Part shown: positions 26,719 through 35,334 of the stretch, in pieces
Position numbering within the stretch: the stretch's first letter is position 1
Layout of the letters: every line of letters begins with the position of its first letter
Source: Paenibacillus sp. L3-i20
GTDB taxonomy: Bacteria > Bacillota > Bacilli > Paenibacillales > Paenibacillaceae
Length of the DNA: 64,000 bases
Direction of reading: 5' to 3'
NCBI RefSeq assembly: GCF_022180385.2
Contig: NZ_BQME02000001.1
Coordinates: 2,779,636 to 2,843,635, forward strand
Position numbers and translations under genes: made by a program
Notes under the pieces: generated by a model
What the model was told of the DNA's origin: nothing
Seen by the model: only the letters and a program-made list of their open reading frames with translations
Database searches by the model: none

Positions 26719-27788
26719 CATTCAATTGCGTATCGAGTGAACAATTGCCAGACAAGCTCTCGGCGGCTGTTGACATTTGTTTTGTCGAATATCGATTTGA
26801 GATGATCCTGTACGGTATAGGCAGAGATGTGAAGCGTTGAAGCAATTTCTTTTGTGGAGCACCCACGGAAGATTTGCTCTGCGATATCCGTTTCCCTTGG
26901 GGTTAGGTCATATGCTTTCGCAATCAGAGGCAGAATGTCTGAAGGTTTGGCTATCTCGAATGATAGAACAATACAATTCTCGCCCACTAGTCCATTCAGC
27001 TTGCTGGCACGCAGCGTTAAATAGGTCCCATCAGGAATTCGGAGACATACTTTGGCTGCTGGCATAGATGCAGAGGAAGGTAAGTCTGTATCAGCAAGTG
27101 CTCTTACGCTGACTGCTTGAATGGGTCTTGGTAATTGATCGCTAGAAATGTTCTCCCACTGTCGGAGCAGTTGCAGCCACTCGGATGCAGCATAATTGCT
27201 TGCAAGAGGGACAAGTCCAGTAGAAATCGTCATCATGCCAGGATCACTATTTTTATTTACTGCATTGCCTGCCTCAGGCAATGTCAATGTGAAACGACGC
27301 AGCTCCGTTGCTATAATTGGTGCTGTTGTTCGAATAAGGTCCATTTCACCTTGGCTGAAAGGTGGCTGCTCACTTGTACGGAACAAAGTTAGATGTCCCC
27401 AACATGCCCCGTCTGTAATAAGAATTGCCCTCAGTTCATCGCCGAATCCTGCTGGTTTTAGCACGCCCCGGTATCTTTCACTTTGTTCGGGTTGTCCATT
27501 TGTAGATTGATATAAAGTAGCGACCATTATTTCCGAACGCACCAAATCACTATATACATTTATATCATCATGCACATATTCCGACTCTAATAGTTTATTA
27601 TGGATGGTTTCTACGCCATCTTCAGTTACTGCTCCCGTCGAAAGCAAAGTAATTGGATCTACTGCGGAGCAACAAGCTGCCTCGAAAGGCAATGCCTCTC
27701 TAAGTGCGGCGATTGTAAGCTCCCTATATTGCTGTGAGGTTTGAGAACGTTTTGCAAGCGAATTTAGTTTTTTCGTTAAAATGTCCAT
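26718..27788 (-). CDS. GAF-like sensor fused to LuxR-type DNA-binding domain
   Basis: 356 residues when begun at the second ATG (27788), which has GGGGGAA 6 bases upstream; the ATG at 27818 is 10 codons longer. Residues 15-180 resemble a GAF-type sensory module (ALPFEAACCSAVDP and CWGHLTLFRTSEQPPFS). The last 70 residues are a GerE/LuxR helix-turn-helix (YDLTPRETDIAEQIFRGCST, KEIASTLHISAYTVQDHLKS). It is divergent from the saccharopine-dehydrogenase-like gene, a likely target. No receiver domain is seen, so the signal is probably a small molecule or redox cue. Confidence 0.78.
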   Translation of the reverse strand: MDILTKKLNSLAKRSQTSQQYRELTIAALREALPFEAACCSAVDPITLLSTGAVTEDGVETIHNKLLESEYVHDDINVYSDLVRSEIMVATLYQSTNGQPEQSERYRGVLKPAGFGDELRAILITDGACWGHLTLFRTSEQPPFSQGEMDLIRTTAPIIATELRRFTLTLPEAGNAVNKNSDPGMMTISTGLVPLASNYAASEWLQLLRQWENISSDQLPRPIQAVSVRALADTDLPSSASMPAAKVCLRIPDGTYLTLRASKLNGLVGENCIVLSFEIAKPSDILPLIAKAYDLTPRETDIAEQIFRGCSTKEIASTLHISAYTVQDHLKSIFDKTNVNSRRELVWQLFTRYAIE

Positions 27789-27897
27789 CGTGTATTCCCC
27801 CTGCGCCGCATTTCCCATAAATGTGGGATAGTCCTTATTTGCTGTTTCTATATAATTGAGAATAATTCTTAGTTAATTGTAAGAGATAGACACAGGA

Positions 27898-29040
27898 ATG
27901 GAAAGAGAGCTGATGGGATTGAAGAGGGATATTGTCGTAATTGGCGGATATGGACACGTTGGCGGAGCGATATGTAATGCTCTAAGTGAACTATATCAGG
28001 GACGTATATATGCAGCTGGGAGAAGTAAGGAGAAGGCAGAACGTTTCTGTGCCAATACGGGAGGGCATGTGAAGCCTCTGCAACTTAATGTAGGGAATGT
28101 CATTGATATGGAGTGGTTGTCATCGGTTAAGCTAGTTGTTATGTGTCTGGATCAGAGTGACACTGCATTTGCGGCAGCATGTTTGCGAAGCGGCACCCAT
28201 TATATTGATGTTTCAGCGAATGGTACATTTTTATTAGAAATGGAGAAGTTAAATGATGTCGCCAGTGTGTCGGGAGCTACAGCAGTTATTAGTGTCGGTT
28301 TAGCACCAGGACTTAGCAACCTTTTGGTACGACAGGCACGCAATACATTTGAACATCTCGATCACGTTTCAATTGGCATTATGTTAGGTCTTGGCGATAG
28401 TCACGGGAAAGCGGCTATCGAATGGACGGTAGATAGTTTAGCAGATACATTTGAAGTAATGGAAGCGGGTGAACGAGTAAGTGTGAAAAGCTTTACAGAT
28501 GGACGAACAATTGACTTTGGAGGAGGGCTTGGGAAACATAGAGCGTATCGATTTCCATTCTCCGATCAGGTTATGCTGCCAAGGACAATGAGTACTAGCT
28601 CAATAGCGACTCGACTATGCTTTGACTCACATATTGCTACTTCGCTAGTAGCGTTTATGACGAAGCTTGGTTTAACTAAATTTTTTAGAGGGAAGTTCAT
28701 CAGATCGATTGTTGTTAAAGCATTTGAAAAGATGAGTTATGGCTCTGATCGGTATGCATTAAAGGTTGATGTAACTGGTCGCATGGATCGCGAGAACAAG
28801 TTAATGCAATTGTATGTGCAAGGAAGAGTTGAATCGAGCGTGACGGCATCAATGGCTGCAGCGACAGTAGATTTAGTGTATCGCGCCAACCTGCCAGTAG
28901 GAGTGTATCACTCTGAACAACTGTTTGAACTGCTTGCACAAGATGATCGTTTAACACTTGCATATGTGCAAGGGCAGCAGGAAACAACGACTGCCAGAGT
29001 TTGGGCTGAGGACGTGAAATACTGGTCGCATATAAAATAG
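27898..29040 (+). CDS. Saccharopine dehydrogenase-like NAD(P)-binding protein
   Basis: 380 residues. KRDIVVIGGYGHVGGAICNA near residue 8 is a Rossmann GxGxxG motif, followed by AAGRS. LVVMCLDQS and YIDVSANG complete the N-terminal nucleotide-binding fold of the saccharopine dehydrogenase superfamily. GLAPGLSNLLVRQA is also typical of that group. The C-terminal part is unlike true lysine-pathway enzymes, so the substrate is not assigned. ATG at 27898 or 27913 could be the start; neither has a strong binding site. It is divergent from the LuxR regulator. Confidence 0.7.
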   Translation: MERELMGLKRDIVVIGGYGHVGGAICNALSELYQGRIYAAGRSKEKAERFCANTGGHVKPLQLNVGNVIDMEWLSSVKLVVMCLDQSDTAFAAACLRSGTHYIDVSANGTFLLEMEKLNDVASVSGATAVISVGLAPGLSNLLVRQARNTFEHLDHVSIGIMLGLGDSHGKAAIEWTVDSLADTFEVMEAGERVSVKSFTDGRTIDFGGGLGKHRAYRFPFSDQVMLPRTMSTSSIATRLCFDSHIATSLVAFMTKLGLTKFFRGKFIRSIVVKAFEKMSYGSDRYALKVDVTGRMDRENKLMQLYVQGRVESSVTASMAAATVDLVYRANLPVGVYHSEQLFELLAQDDRLTLAYVQGQQETTTARVWAEDVKYWSHIK

Positions 29041-29054
29041 ATTCTATCAGACGA

Positions 29055-29096
29055 AAGAGGACCTCCAAAAAGCCATCGCTTTTTGGAGGTCCTCTT
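29055..29096. terminator. Strong bidirectional terminator
   Basis: GAGGACCTCCAAAAAGC pairs perfectly with GCTTTTTGGAGGTCCTC around CATC. It is shared by the convergent saccharopine-type gene and the ABC pair. Confidence 0.9.
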
Positions 29097-29117
29097 AGAT
29101 ACCTAACTTGTTTGTGC

Positions 29118-30953
29118 TTACTCTGCTTCCCCACCGTCCATCTGTTTCCAAAGTTTGCGATAGAGTCCATCCTCACGTTGGAGCAACTCACGATGTGAAC
29201 CGTTCTCTTTAATTAGACCTGTCTCCATTGCAATGATTGTGTCTGCTTCTTGTACGGTTGTCAGGCGATGGGCAATTACAAGTAGAGAACTGCCTCGTTC
29301 ACGTATGCGGGACAAGATAGCTTCCATAACTCGTCGTTCTGTTTCTAGATCCAACGCAGAGGTGGCTTCGTCAAATATCCAGATTGGTCTTGCAGCTAGT
29401 ACAGCACGAGCTATGGCTAGTCGCTGTTTCTGTCCACCGCTGAGTGAAGAGCCATGTTCGCTAATTTGTGTGTCATAGCCATCTGGAAGAGCTTCAATGA
29501 ACGAATGAGCTTCCGCAATCTTTGCTGCTTCAATAAGATCAGATTCGAGTGCATTAGGCATAGCCATCATCAAGTTTTCTCGTATAGTACCAGAGAAGAG
29601 ATAAGGATTTTGTGGTACATAAGACACGTTCTTTCTAGCAAATTCAGCATTTACTAGGGAAGATGAGCCATTAATATGTACGGAACCTTCGATCGGGAAG
29701 AGCAGACCTGCGCCTAGTTTAGCAACAGTCGATTTGCCAGATCCACTGGAACCTACAATAGCTGTAAAAGTGTCGGGACTAAGCGAGAGCTGGAAATCTT
29801 TCAGCAAAGGTTCATTCATCTGACCAAATTCAGAAGTGTCCACACCATCCATTTCTTGTATATTGGCATGTTGTTGGTAGTGAAAAGTGACATTATTCCA
29901 GCTCAAAATGGGATTTTCACTTAGAGCAGCGTTAGCTGGAATAACTTCGACTTTTTCATTAGGTTCTTTGTTAGCTCGCCATATGCTGGATATACGAGTA
30001 GCAGCACCCTTTGATTCCTGAACTTCTCCCCATAGACGTCCAAGAATGAGCAGAGGGTCGTAAATTCTCCAAATGAGGATGAAGAATGCCATTAACGTTC
30101 CCAGCTGAAGTTTGCCCTGAACAGCCATCCATGCAACTGTAAGAATGGACCCCCATGCAATGAACAAAGCTAAAGTAGTTGTTAGTACATTTACTAATTG
30201 TTGGAGCCACATTCTCCGTAAATAAAGTTTATTAAGATTTTGACGTTGCGTGATGAATCGATCCATCATCCAACTCTCGGCATCGAACGCCCTTAACGTG
30301 TCCATACTTTGTAATGCTTCCTGTTGGCATTGACGAAAGCTACTTTCTTCATCAGCCACTTCTTTTCCAATTCGTTCTAATCTATGGCGCAGCAGATGGC
30401 TGCCAATTAAGCCTAAGGGCATAAGAATCATCACGCCAACGGCAACTTGCCATTGGAGTTTCAGCATATAGAGCAATGCCAGTATTAGCATAATAACTTG
30501 GTTTCCCATATTGTTAAAAATTCTTTCAAGTAATACGGTCACTTTGCTCGAATCTAACATAATTCGTTGTGATAGATCAGCAGTATGTGAGGCTTGAGAT
30601 CTTTCTAGTGGAAGTCGCTGTGCATGATCAACTAAATCTAATGTAATGTCCCGATGTAATTTACTCATATTATCCTGCTTGAGATAATGGCCCAACAGCC
30701 CGAGTCCACTTAAAACAATTACGAGGACAATGAAGAGGATGAGTAAATTTTGAACTTCTTTTAATTCGCCGTTTTCTAAAACGTTGAAATAAATCTCAAG
30801 TACATAAGGAGTAAGCATCATAATAACCATATCACTAAGACAGAAAAGTATAGCAATGACAAACCATAGTTGCCCAGAGCCAAGCCGCTTCCAAAGCATA
30901 GGAACGAGCTCGCGAATTCTAGGGTTTCGACTTAGTACACTATATTTGTTCAT
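29118..30953 (-). CDS. ABC exporter half-transporter (second gene of pair)
   Basis: 611 residues. Residues 20-330 are a six-helix type I exporter membrane domain. The ATPase has Walker A VGSSGSGKST, signature LSGGQKQRLAIARA and Walker B IWIFDEATSALD with the catalytic Glu present. Its ATG overlaps the stop of the upstream gene by one base (TAATG), so the two are translationally coupled and likely form a heterodimer. The exported substrate is not evident; drug, lipid or peptide are all possible. Confidence 0.83.
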   Translation of the reverse strand: MNKYSVLSRNPRIRELVPMLWKRLGSGQLWFVIAILFCLSDMVIMMLTPYVLEIYFNVLENGELKEVQNLLILFIVLVIVLSGLGLLGHYLKQDNMSKLHRDITLDLVDHAQRLPLERSQASHTADLSQRIMLDSSKVTVLLERIFNNMGNQVIMLILALLYMLKLQWQVAVGVMILMPLGLIGSHLLRHRLERIGKEVADEESSFRQCQQEALQSMDTLRAFDAESWMMDRFITQRQNLNKLYLRRMWLQQLVNVLTTTLALFIAWGSILTVAWMAVQGKLQLGTLMAFFILIWRIYDPLLILGRLWGEVQESKGAATRISSIWRANKEPNEKVEVIPANAALSENPILSWNNVTFHYQQHANIQEMDGVDTSEFGQMNEPLLKDFQLSLSPDTFTAIVGSSGSGKSTVAKLGAGLLFPIEGSVHINGSSSLVNAEFARKNVSYVPQNPYLFSGTIRENLMMAMPNALESDLIEAAKIAEAHSFIEALPDGYDTQISEHGSSLSGGQKQRLAIARAVLAARPIWIFDEATSALDLETERRVMEAILSRIRERGSSLLVIAHRLTTVQEADTIIAMETGLIKENGSHRELLQREDGLYRKLWKQMDGGEAE

Positions 30954-32731
30954 TAGGCTAGGCTCCTTTCATACACAACTTCTTCATCAACCCATTCGCC
31001 AGCTTGAACTAACGATGCATATCGTCCCCGTTGATCCATAAGTTGTTGATGAGTTCCTGCCTCCATTAATTGACCATCTTCCACATACAAGATACAGTCA
31101 GCATCTCTAACAGTAGACAGTCGATGGGCAACAACAATGACAGTACGGTCTTGCTTCATCGTATGAAGCGCTTCTTGCATAAGAGCTTCGTTGGTCGCAT
31201 CAAGAGCTGAAGTAGGCTCATCAAGTAATAGAATACGAGGGTCACGTACGTAAGCTCTTGCCAGTGCAAGACGTTGTCGTTCGCCTCCTGAAAGTCGACC
31301 GCCACCTTCACCAAGTATGCTTTCATAGCCATTTGGGAGGGCTTCGATGAAGGAGTGAGCGTTAGCCAGCTTTGCTGCTTCCTTAATTTCATCAATAGTA
31401 GCATCAAGCTTCCCGATACGTATATTGTCTGCTACAGTTGCGTCGAGTATGGCAGCGTCTTGAGGCAAATATGCTGTTTGCTCCCGCCATTGTTTCCAAT
31501 TGTCATTATGGAGCGCTGAGTTCCCATAATGAATCGTACCCGAATCAGCCGGATACAATCCGAGTAAAAGCTTTAGGATAGTACTTTTGCCGCTGCCGCT
31601 AGGACCTACTAGAGCTGTTGTGTTGCCTTGAAGAAAGCTGGCAGAGAAGTTTTTAATAATGATCTTATCGCCATAACGAAAGGTCACATTGTCCAGATGA
31701 ATATCTGCTTGAAGTGGAAGTTTGATTACGCTGTCTGAACTTTTATGTTGATCAGAGGGAGGTTCCTCGGTTAGTTCCAGAACCCGACCTGCATGTGCAA
31801 TTGCGTCTTGAACAGCTGCCCAAGTGTTAGATAGTTGAGCCATGGGAAATACAAGTCTTTCATAAGAAAGGACAAATGCAGCAATAGAACCGATACTAAG
31901 CGTTTGCTGAGAGACCATCCAAGCCCCCATAATAAAAATATAAGCTTGACCCAAAAAGAACCCTATCGTAATCGTTGAGTTTGTCATCGTTCGAAGAAAG
32001 TCTGTGCGAAGCCATCTCCGCCTTGTAGTTTCAAGATTGCTCTCCCATTGCTTATTGAACGAATCCCGAAGACCATAGCTCCGAGATACTTCCCCGCCTT
32101 GAAGTTGATCAAGTAGAGAAGCATCGGTAATTGCTTGTGACTCATTCGTTAGTTCTTGGTTTCTGCGAATGGGTTTGCCTAACCAGTTGCTTAAGAGAGG
32201 TATTAGCAGCGCAACAGTAATTGCCCCCGCCATAAGCTCCCACGAGAGAACGGTCAAATAGGTAAATAAAAATACGATAGATAGTGAGTTTTGGATAAGT
32301 TCAGGCAACTTCTGATTAATGCCTGTTTGAGCGCTAGTTGCGGATTGATTCATCCTTTGGAGCTTATCACCAGTATGCCAACTCATAAATCTAGCCATTT
32401 TCATAATAAATAGTCCTTGTAACACTTCGCGTTGAAGATCTTGTGTTGTTCGGTTGGACAGTTTCTGCATGAGAAAGGCTCTAATCGTGGAGATAGTAAT
32501 TTCACCCGCGAATAACACCCCAAACAATAGCGCAGCGGATTTAAGTGCGTTACTGTCCATTTCTTTTGCTGCGTTAAACAATTGACGCATCGCTTCCGCC
32601 CAGCCAACAGGCAGTAAGGATGCAGCAAGAGCAATAATGCTTACACCGATATAAGAAACCCAATGCTTTTTAGCTCGTTTCATCATGATCAAAAGAATAC
32701 GATAAGAGCTTGTTTTGTTCATTTGGTTCAA
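30953..32731 (-). CDS. ABC exporter half-transporter (first gene of pair)
   Basis: 592 residues, with a TTG start 6 bases after CGGAGGT. The membrane domain (residues 20-310) is followed by an ATPase with Walker A VGPSGSGKST, signature LSGGERQRLALARA and Walker B ILLLDEPTSALD. Both partners keep a catalytic Glu, unlike the other ABC pair in this window, so both sites should hydrolyse ATP. There is no peptidase or accessory domain. A possible LexA box lies 136 bases upstream of the start. Confidence 0.83.
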   Translation of the reverse strand: MNQMNKTSSYRILLIMMKRAKKHWVSYIGVSIIALAASLLPVGWAEAMRQLFNAAKEMDSNALKSAALLFGVLFAGEITISTIRAFLMQKLSNRTTQDLQREVLQGLFIMKMARFMSWHTGDKLQRMNQSATSAQTGINQKLPELIQNSLSIVFLFTYLTVLSWELMAGAITVALLIPLLSNWLGKPIRRNQELTNESQAITDASLLDQLQGGEVSRSYGLRDSFNKQWESNLETTRRRWLRTDFLRTMTNSTITIGFFLGQAYIFIMGAWMVSQQTLSIGSIAAFVLSYERLVFPMAQLSNTWAAVQDAIAHAGRVLELTEEPPSDQHKSSDSVIKLPLQADIHLDNVTFRYGDKIIIKNFSASFLQGNTTALVGPSGSGKSTILKLLLGLYPADSGTIHYGNSALHNDNWKQWREQTAYLPQDAAILDATVADNIRIGKLDATIDEIKEAAKLANAHSFIEALPNGYESILGEGGGRLSGGERQRLALARAYVRDPRILLLDEPTSALDATNEALMQEALHTMKQDRTVIVVAHRLSTVRDADCILYVEDGQLMEAGTHQQLMDQRGRYASLVQAGEWVDEEVVYERSLA

Positions 32732-33270
32732 GTGAGCACCTCCGAAATATACCTCTAGTTATCAATAATGACATAAAATACAAAAAGAGCATAGATACCC
32801 TAGGTTGAATTTATAACTGTCCATAGGATGAGAAATCCATTTCGCTCCAAAAAATCACTTGATATAGAACGTTTGTTCTGATAAATTGAAAATTAAGGGG
32901 GTTAGCTGAAAGTAGTAGATTCGATTGCGACTTAATCTTGCAAAAGGTAAATGAATTTCTCTGCCCATAAGCAGTAAATGTAAGAGCTTTGGATATAGCC
33001 TATTTCATTAGGTTGCAATTAGATCATAGTATAGCTTTTTATTGCTCACAATCCATATTTGTATACTGGATTAATAACTATAAAAAATACCTTTTTTATA
33101 TAATGAGTGACTCAATTTTAGTTAAAGACAACAACTTAAACTGTAGTAAACTAGTATGCGTAATCTAATAATTCGATAAATATAATTGTCATTAGAACAG
33201 GACTGTAACGTTAACGATTCCCCATAAAATTGGAAATCGGCTATAATAATCATATAACGGAACAGAAACA
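32732..33270. other. Intergenic region with possible SOS box
   Basis: About 540 bases between the divergent ABC pair and AIM24-type gene. It is AT-rich with stops in all frames. The only distinct element is GAACGTTTGTTC at 32867-32878. No small gene with a credible binding site was found. Confidence 0.5.
32867..32878. promoter_or_regulatory. LexA (SOS) box-like palindrome
   Basis: GAACGTTTGTTC fits the Bacillus LexA/DinR core GAACNNNNGTTC exactly, within AGAAC-GTTT-GTTCT. It could regulate the ABC pair to its left. A chance match of eight fixed bases cannot be excluded. Confidence 0.4.
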
Positions 33271-33290
33271 AGTTAGGGAGTGAGTAGGAT

Positions 33291-33974
33291 ATGAAATATG
33301 AAGTGCTGAACAAAGGTGCATTTGCGATGTTAAGTATACAACTTGCACAAGGGGATAGAATTAAGGCGGAATCAGGAGCGATGGTATCCATGTCGCCTAC
33401 CCTTGAATTGAAAGGTACAACAAATGGAGGCATTATGAAAGGGCTCGGACGGATGCTAAGCGGAGAAAGCTTCTTCTTTCAAGAGGTGAACGCTGCAAGA
33501 GGCAATGGAGAGCTACTCCTCGCACCTAAGACGTTAGGCGATGTTCAGGCCATTGAATTGGATGGCAGTCATAAGCTTCTTGTGCAAAAAGATGGTTTTC
33601 TTGCTGCTACAGAAGGTGTAGAAGTTAGTACGAAAATGCAAAACTTAAGCAGAGGGATATTTTCTGGGGAAGGTTTTTTCGTAGTTGAAATTAGCGGCCG
33701 AGGTACAATATTTCTGTCATCCTTCGGTGCTATACACGAGGTAAACCTGGCACCAGGAGAAGAAGTTGTTATCGATAATGGTCATCTCGTAGCTTGGCCG
33801 AGCACGATGCAATATAGTATTGAGAAGTCTTCCAAAGGTTGGGTATCCAGCATTAAAAGTGGTGAAATGCTCGTTTGTCGTTTCCGTGGAGAGGGAGTCA
33901 TACTTATTCAGAGCCGTAATCCTGCAAGTTTTGGCAGTTGGCTTCGTCGTTACGTTCCAACTTCGTCGAACTAG
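33291..33974 (+). CDS. AIM24 / TIGR00266 family protein
   Basis: 227 residues, all-beta with no signal peptide. AMLSIQLAQGDRIKAESGAMV at the start, GRMLSGESFFFQEV near residue 57 and EGFFVVEISGRGTIFLSSFG near residue 125 are the family signature, a double-psi/TNF-like trimer fold. The bacterial function is unknown; the mitochondrial relative Aim24 affects membrane organisation. A Gly/Ser-rich binding edge (SGEGFFV) is repeated. Start supported by GGGAGTGAGTAGG upstream. It converges on exonuclease III through a strong terminator. Confidence 0.85.
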   Translation: MKYEVLNKGAFAMLSIQLAQGDRIKAESGAMVSMSPTLELKGTTNGGIMKGLGRMLSGESFFFQEVNAARGNGELLLAPKTLGDVQAIELDGSHKLLVQKDGFLAATEGVEVSTKMQNLSRGIFSGEGFFVVEISGRGTIFLSSFGAIHEVNLAPGEEVVIDNGHLVAWPSTMQYSIEKSSKGWVSSIKSGEMLVCRFRGEGVILIQSRNPASFGSWLRRYVPTSSN

Positions 33975-33984
33975 AAAATAAAAA

Positions 33985-34019
33985 TTGTCCTTAATCGATT
34001 TTGATTCGATTAAGGACAA
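33985..34019. terminator. Bidirectional terminator AIM24 / exonuclease III
   Basis: TTGTCCTTAATCGA pairs perfectly with TCGATTAAGGACAA around a TTTTGAT loop, flanked by A and T runs. Confidence 0.9.
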
Positions 34020-34021
34020 AA

Positions 34022-34774
34022 TTAGTCTAGCTCCAAGGAAACAGGGCAATGATCGCTTCCCATAATAGCGGAATCGATGTCAGCTGCTGTAATGTTGGTT
34101 GCTAGTCTAGCAGATACGAGAAAATAATCGATGCGCCAACCGACATTTCGTTCCCTTACTTTAGGCATGTAAGACCACCATGAGAATGAATCCGTTCGCT
34201 CAGGGTAGAGATGACGGAAGGAATCGACGAATCCAGCGCTAAGAAGGCGTGACATACAGGAGCGTTCCTCAGCAGTGAATCCGGAATTTCCATGGTTAGA
34301 CTTTGCGTTCTTTAGATCGATTTCTTCGTGAGCGACGTTTAAATCGCCACATATAACAACTGGTTTATTACAATCTAACTTCTGTACATAATCGAGGAAG
34401 CGTTGTTCCCATTCCAACCGATAATCGAGCCTTGAAAGATCACGTTTGGCATTTGGGGTGTACACATTTACAAGATAGAACGTTTCGAATTGCAACGTAA
34501 TAACTCTGCCTTCTGGTTCTTCATTTTCCTCTAAACCATACCAAATGGATAATGGCTTTTCTTTTGTAAATACAGCAGTACCGGAGTAGCCTTTTTTCTG
34601 AGCATAATTCCAATAATGATGATAAGCTCCCAGATCTAGATCAATTTGACCTTCTTGCAGCTTCGTTTCTTGGAGACAAAAAATATCAGCATTAACACTC
34701 TGGAAATAATCAATGAATCCTTTGCCAACACAAGCGCGAAGTCCATTCACATTCCAGGATACAAGCTTCTTCAT
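34022..34774 (-). CDS. exoA: Exodeoxyribonuclease III / AP endonuclease
   Basis: 250 residues, full length for the ExoIII/APE1 family. KLVSWNVNGLRAC at the N-terminus, FCLQETKLQ (metal-binding Glu), VNVYTPNA, VICGDLNVAHEEIDL (Asp/Asn catalytic pair), WRIDYFLVS and the C-terminal GSDHCPV (catalytic Asp-His) are all present. It cleaves DNA at abasic sites and degrades 3' ends in base-excision repair. Start ATG with GGAGACC upstream. Confidence 0.92.
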   Translation of the reverse strand: MKKLVSWNVNGLRACVGKGFIDYFQSVNADIFCLQETKLQEGQIDLDLGAYHHYWNYAQKKGYSGTAVFTKEKPLSIWYGLEENEEPEGRVITLQFETFYLVNVYTPNAKRDLSRLDYRLEWEQRFLDYVQKLDCNKPVVICGDLNVAHEEIDLKNAKSNHGNSGFTAEERSCMSRLLSAGFVDSFRHLYPERTDSFSWWSYMPKVRERNVGWRIDYFLVSARLATNITAADIDSAIMGSDHCPVSLELD

Positions 34775-34810
34775 AATTGTGTGGTCTCCTTGAGTCAGAG
34801 TTAGTAGGTC

Positions 34811-35200
34811 TTAGTAATAGGAAGGCGAATCTACTGTGGCTGCAAAAATCACAATAATAACAAAAATCACCACTATAACTATCCACAATAAAGAACCAAT
34901 AATAGAAGTGACTAAACCAGCGATAGCAAGTCCTCGTCCTTGTTCGTTACTCTTCTTAATTTCTTTAAGCGATAATATACTTAAAATAAAGCCAACTATT
35001 CCTGGTAAAAATCCGATATATGGTATAACAAGTGAACATATTCCTAGTACTAAACCTGCAATTGCTTTCCCATTGGTCTTGGGTGGATAAGGATAAGGTT
35101 GAAACTGCTGTTGATTAGAAAATTGGGGTTGTTGCCCGAATGGATCAGAAGTATGGTTTTGATTATTCTGATTGTTGTTATGATCCGAGAATTGATTCAA
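34811..35200 (-). CDS. DUF4190 membrane protein
   Basis: 129 residues. The first 45 are Asn/Gln/Pro-rich and disordered (NNNQNNQNHTSDPFGQQ). Two transmembrane hairpins follow: NGKAIAGLVLGICSLVIPYIGFL and GRGLAIAGLVTSIIGSLL, the repeated GxAIAGLVxxI motif of DUF4190. Function unknown. Start ATG after AAAGGAGG. It ends 36 bp before exonuclease III begins and could be co-transcribed. Confidence 0.78.
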   Translation of the reverse strand: MNQFSDHNNNQNNQNHTSDPFGQQPQFSNQQQFQPYPYPPKTNGKAIAGLVLGICSLVIPYIGFLPGIVGFILSILSLKEIKKSNEQGRGLAIAGLVTSIIGSLLWIVIVVIFVIIVIFAATVDSPSYY

Positions 35201-35334
35201 TGTATTGCCTCCTTTTTACTTAAGTTGATCGTAAACGAATAATGTCGAACGAGCAACTAATCTGTAAAAATAATATCAGACATGTCTATTGCTTACAACT
35301 CATGATTGTATAGCAAGATAGGAAAGGAATCATA

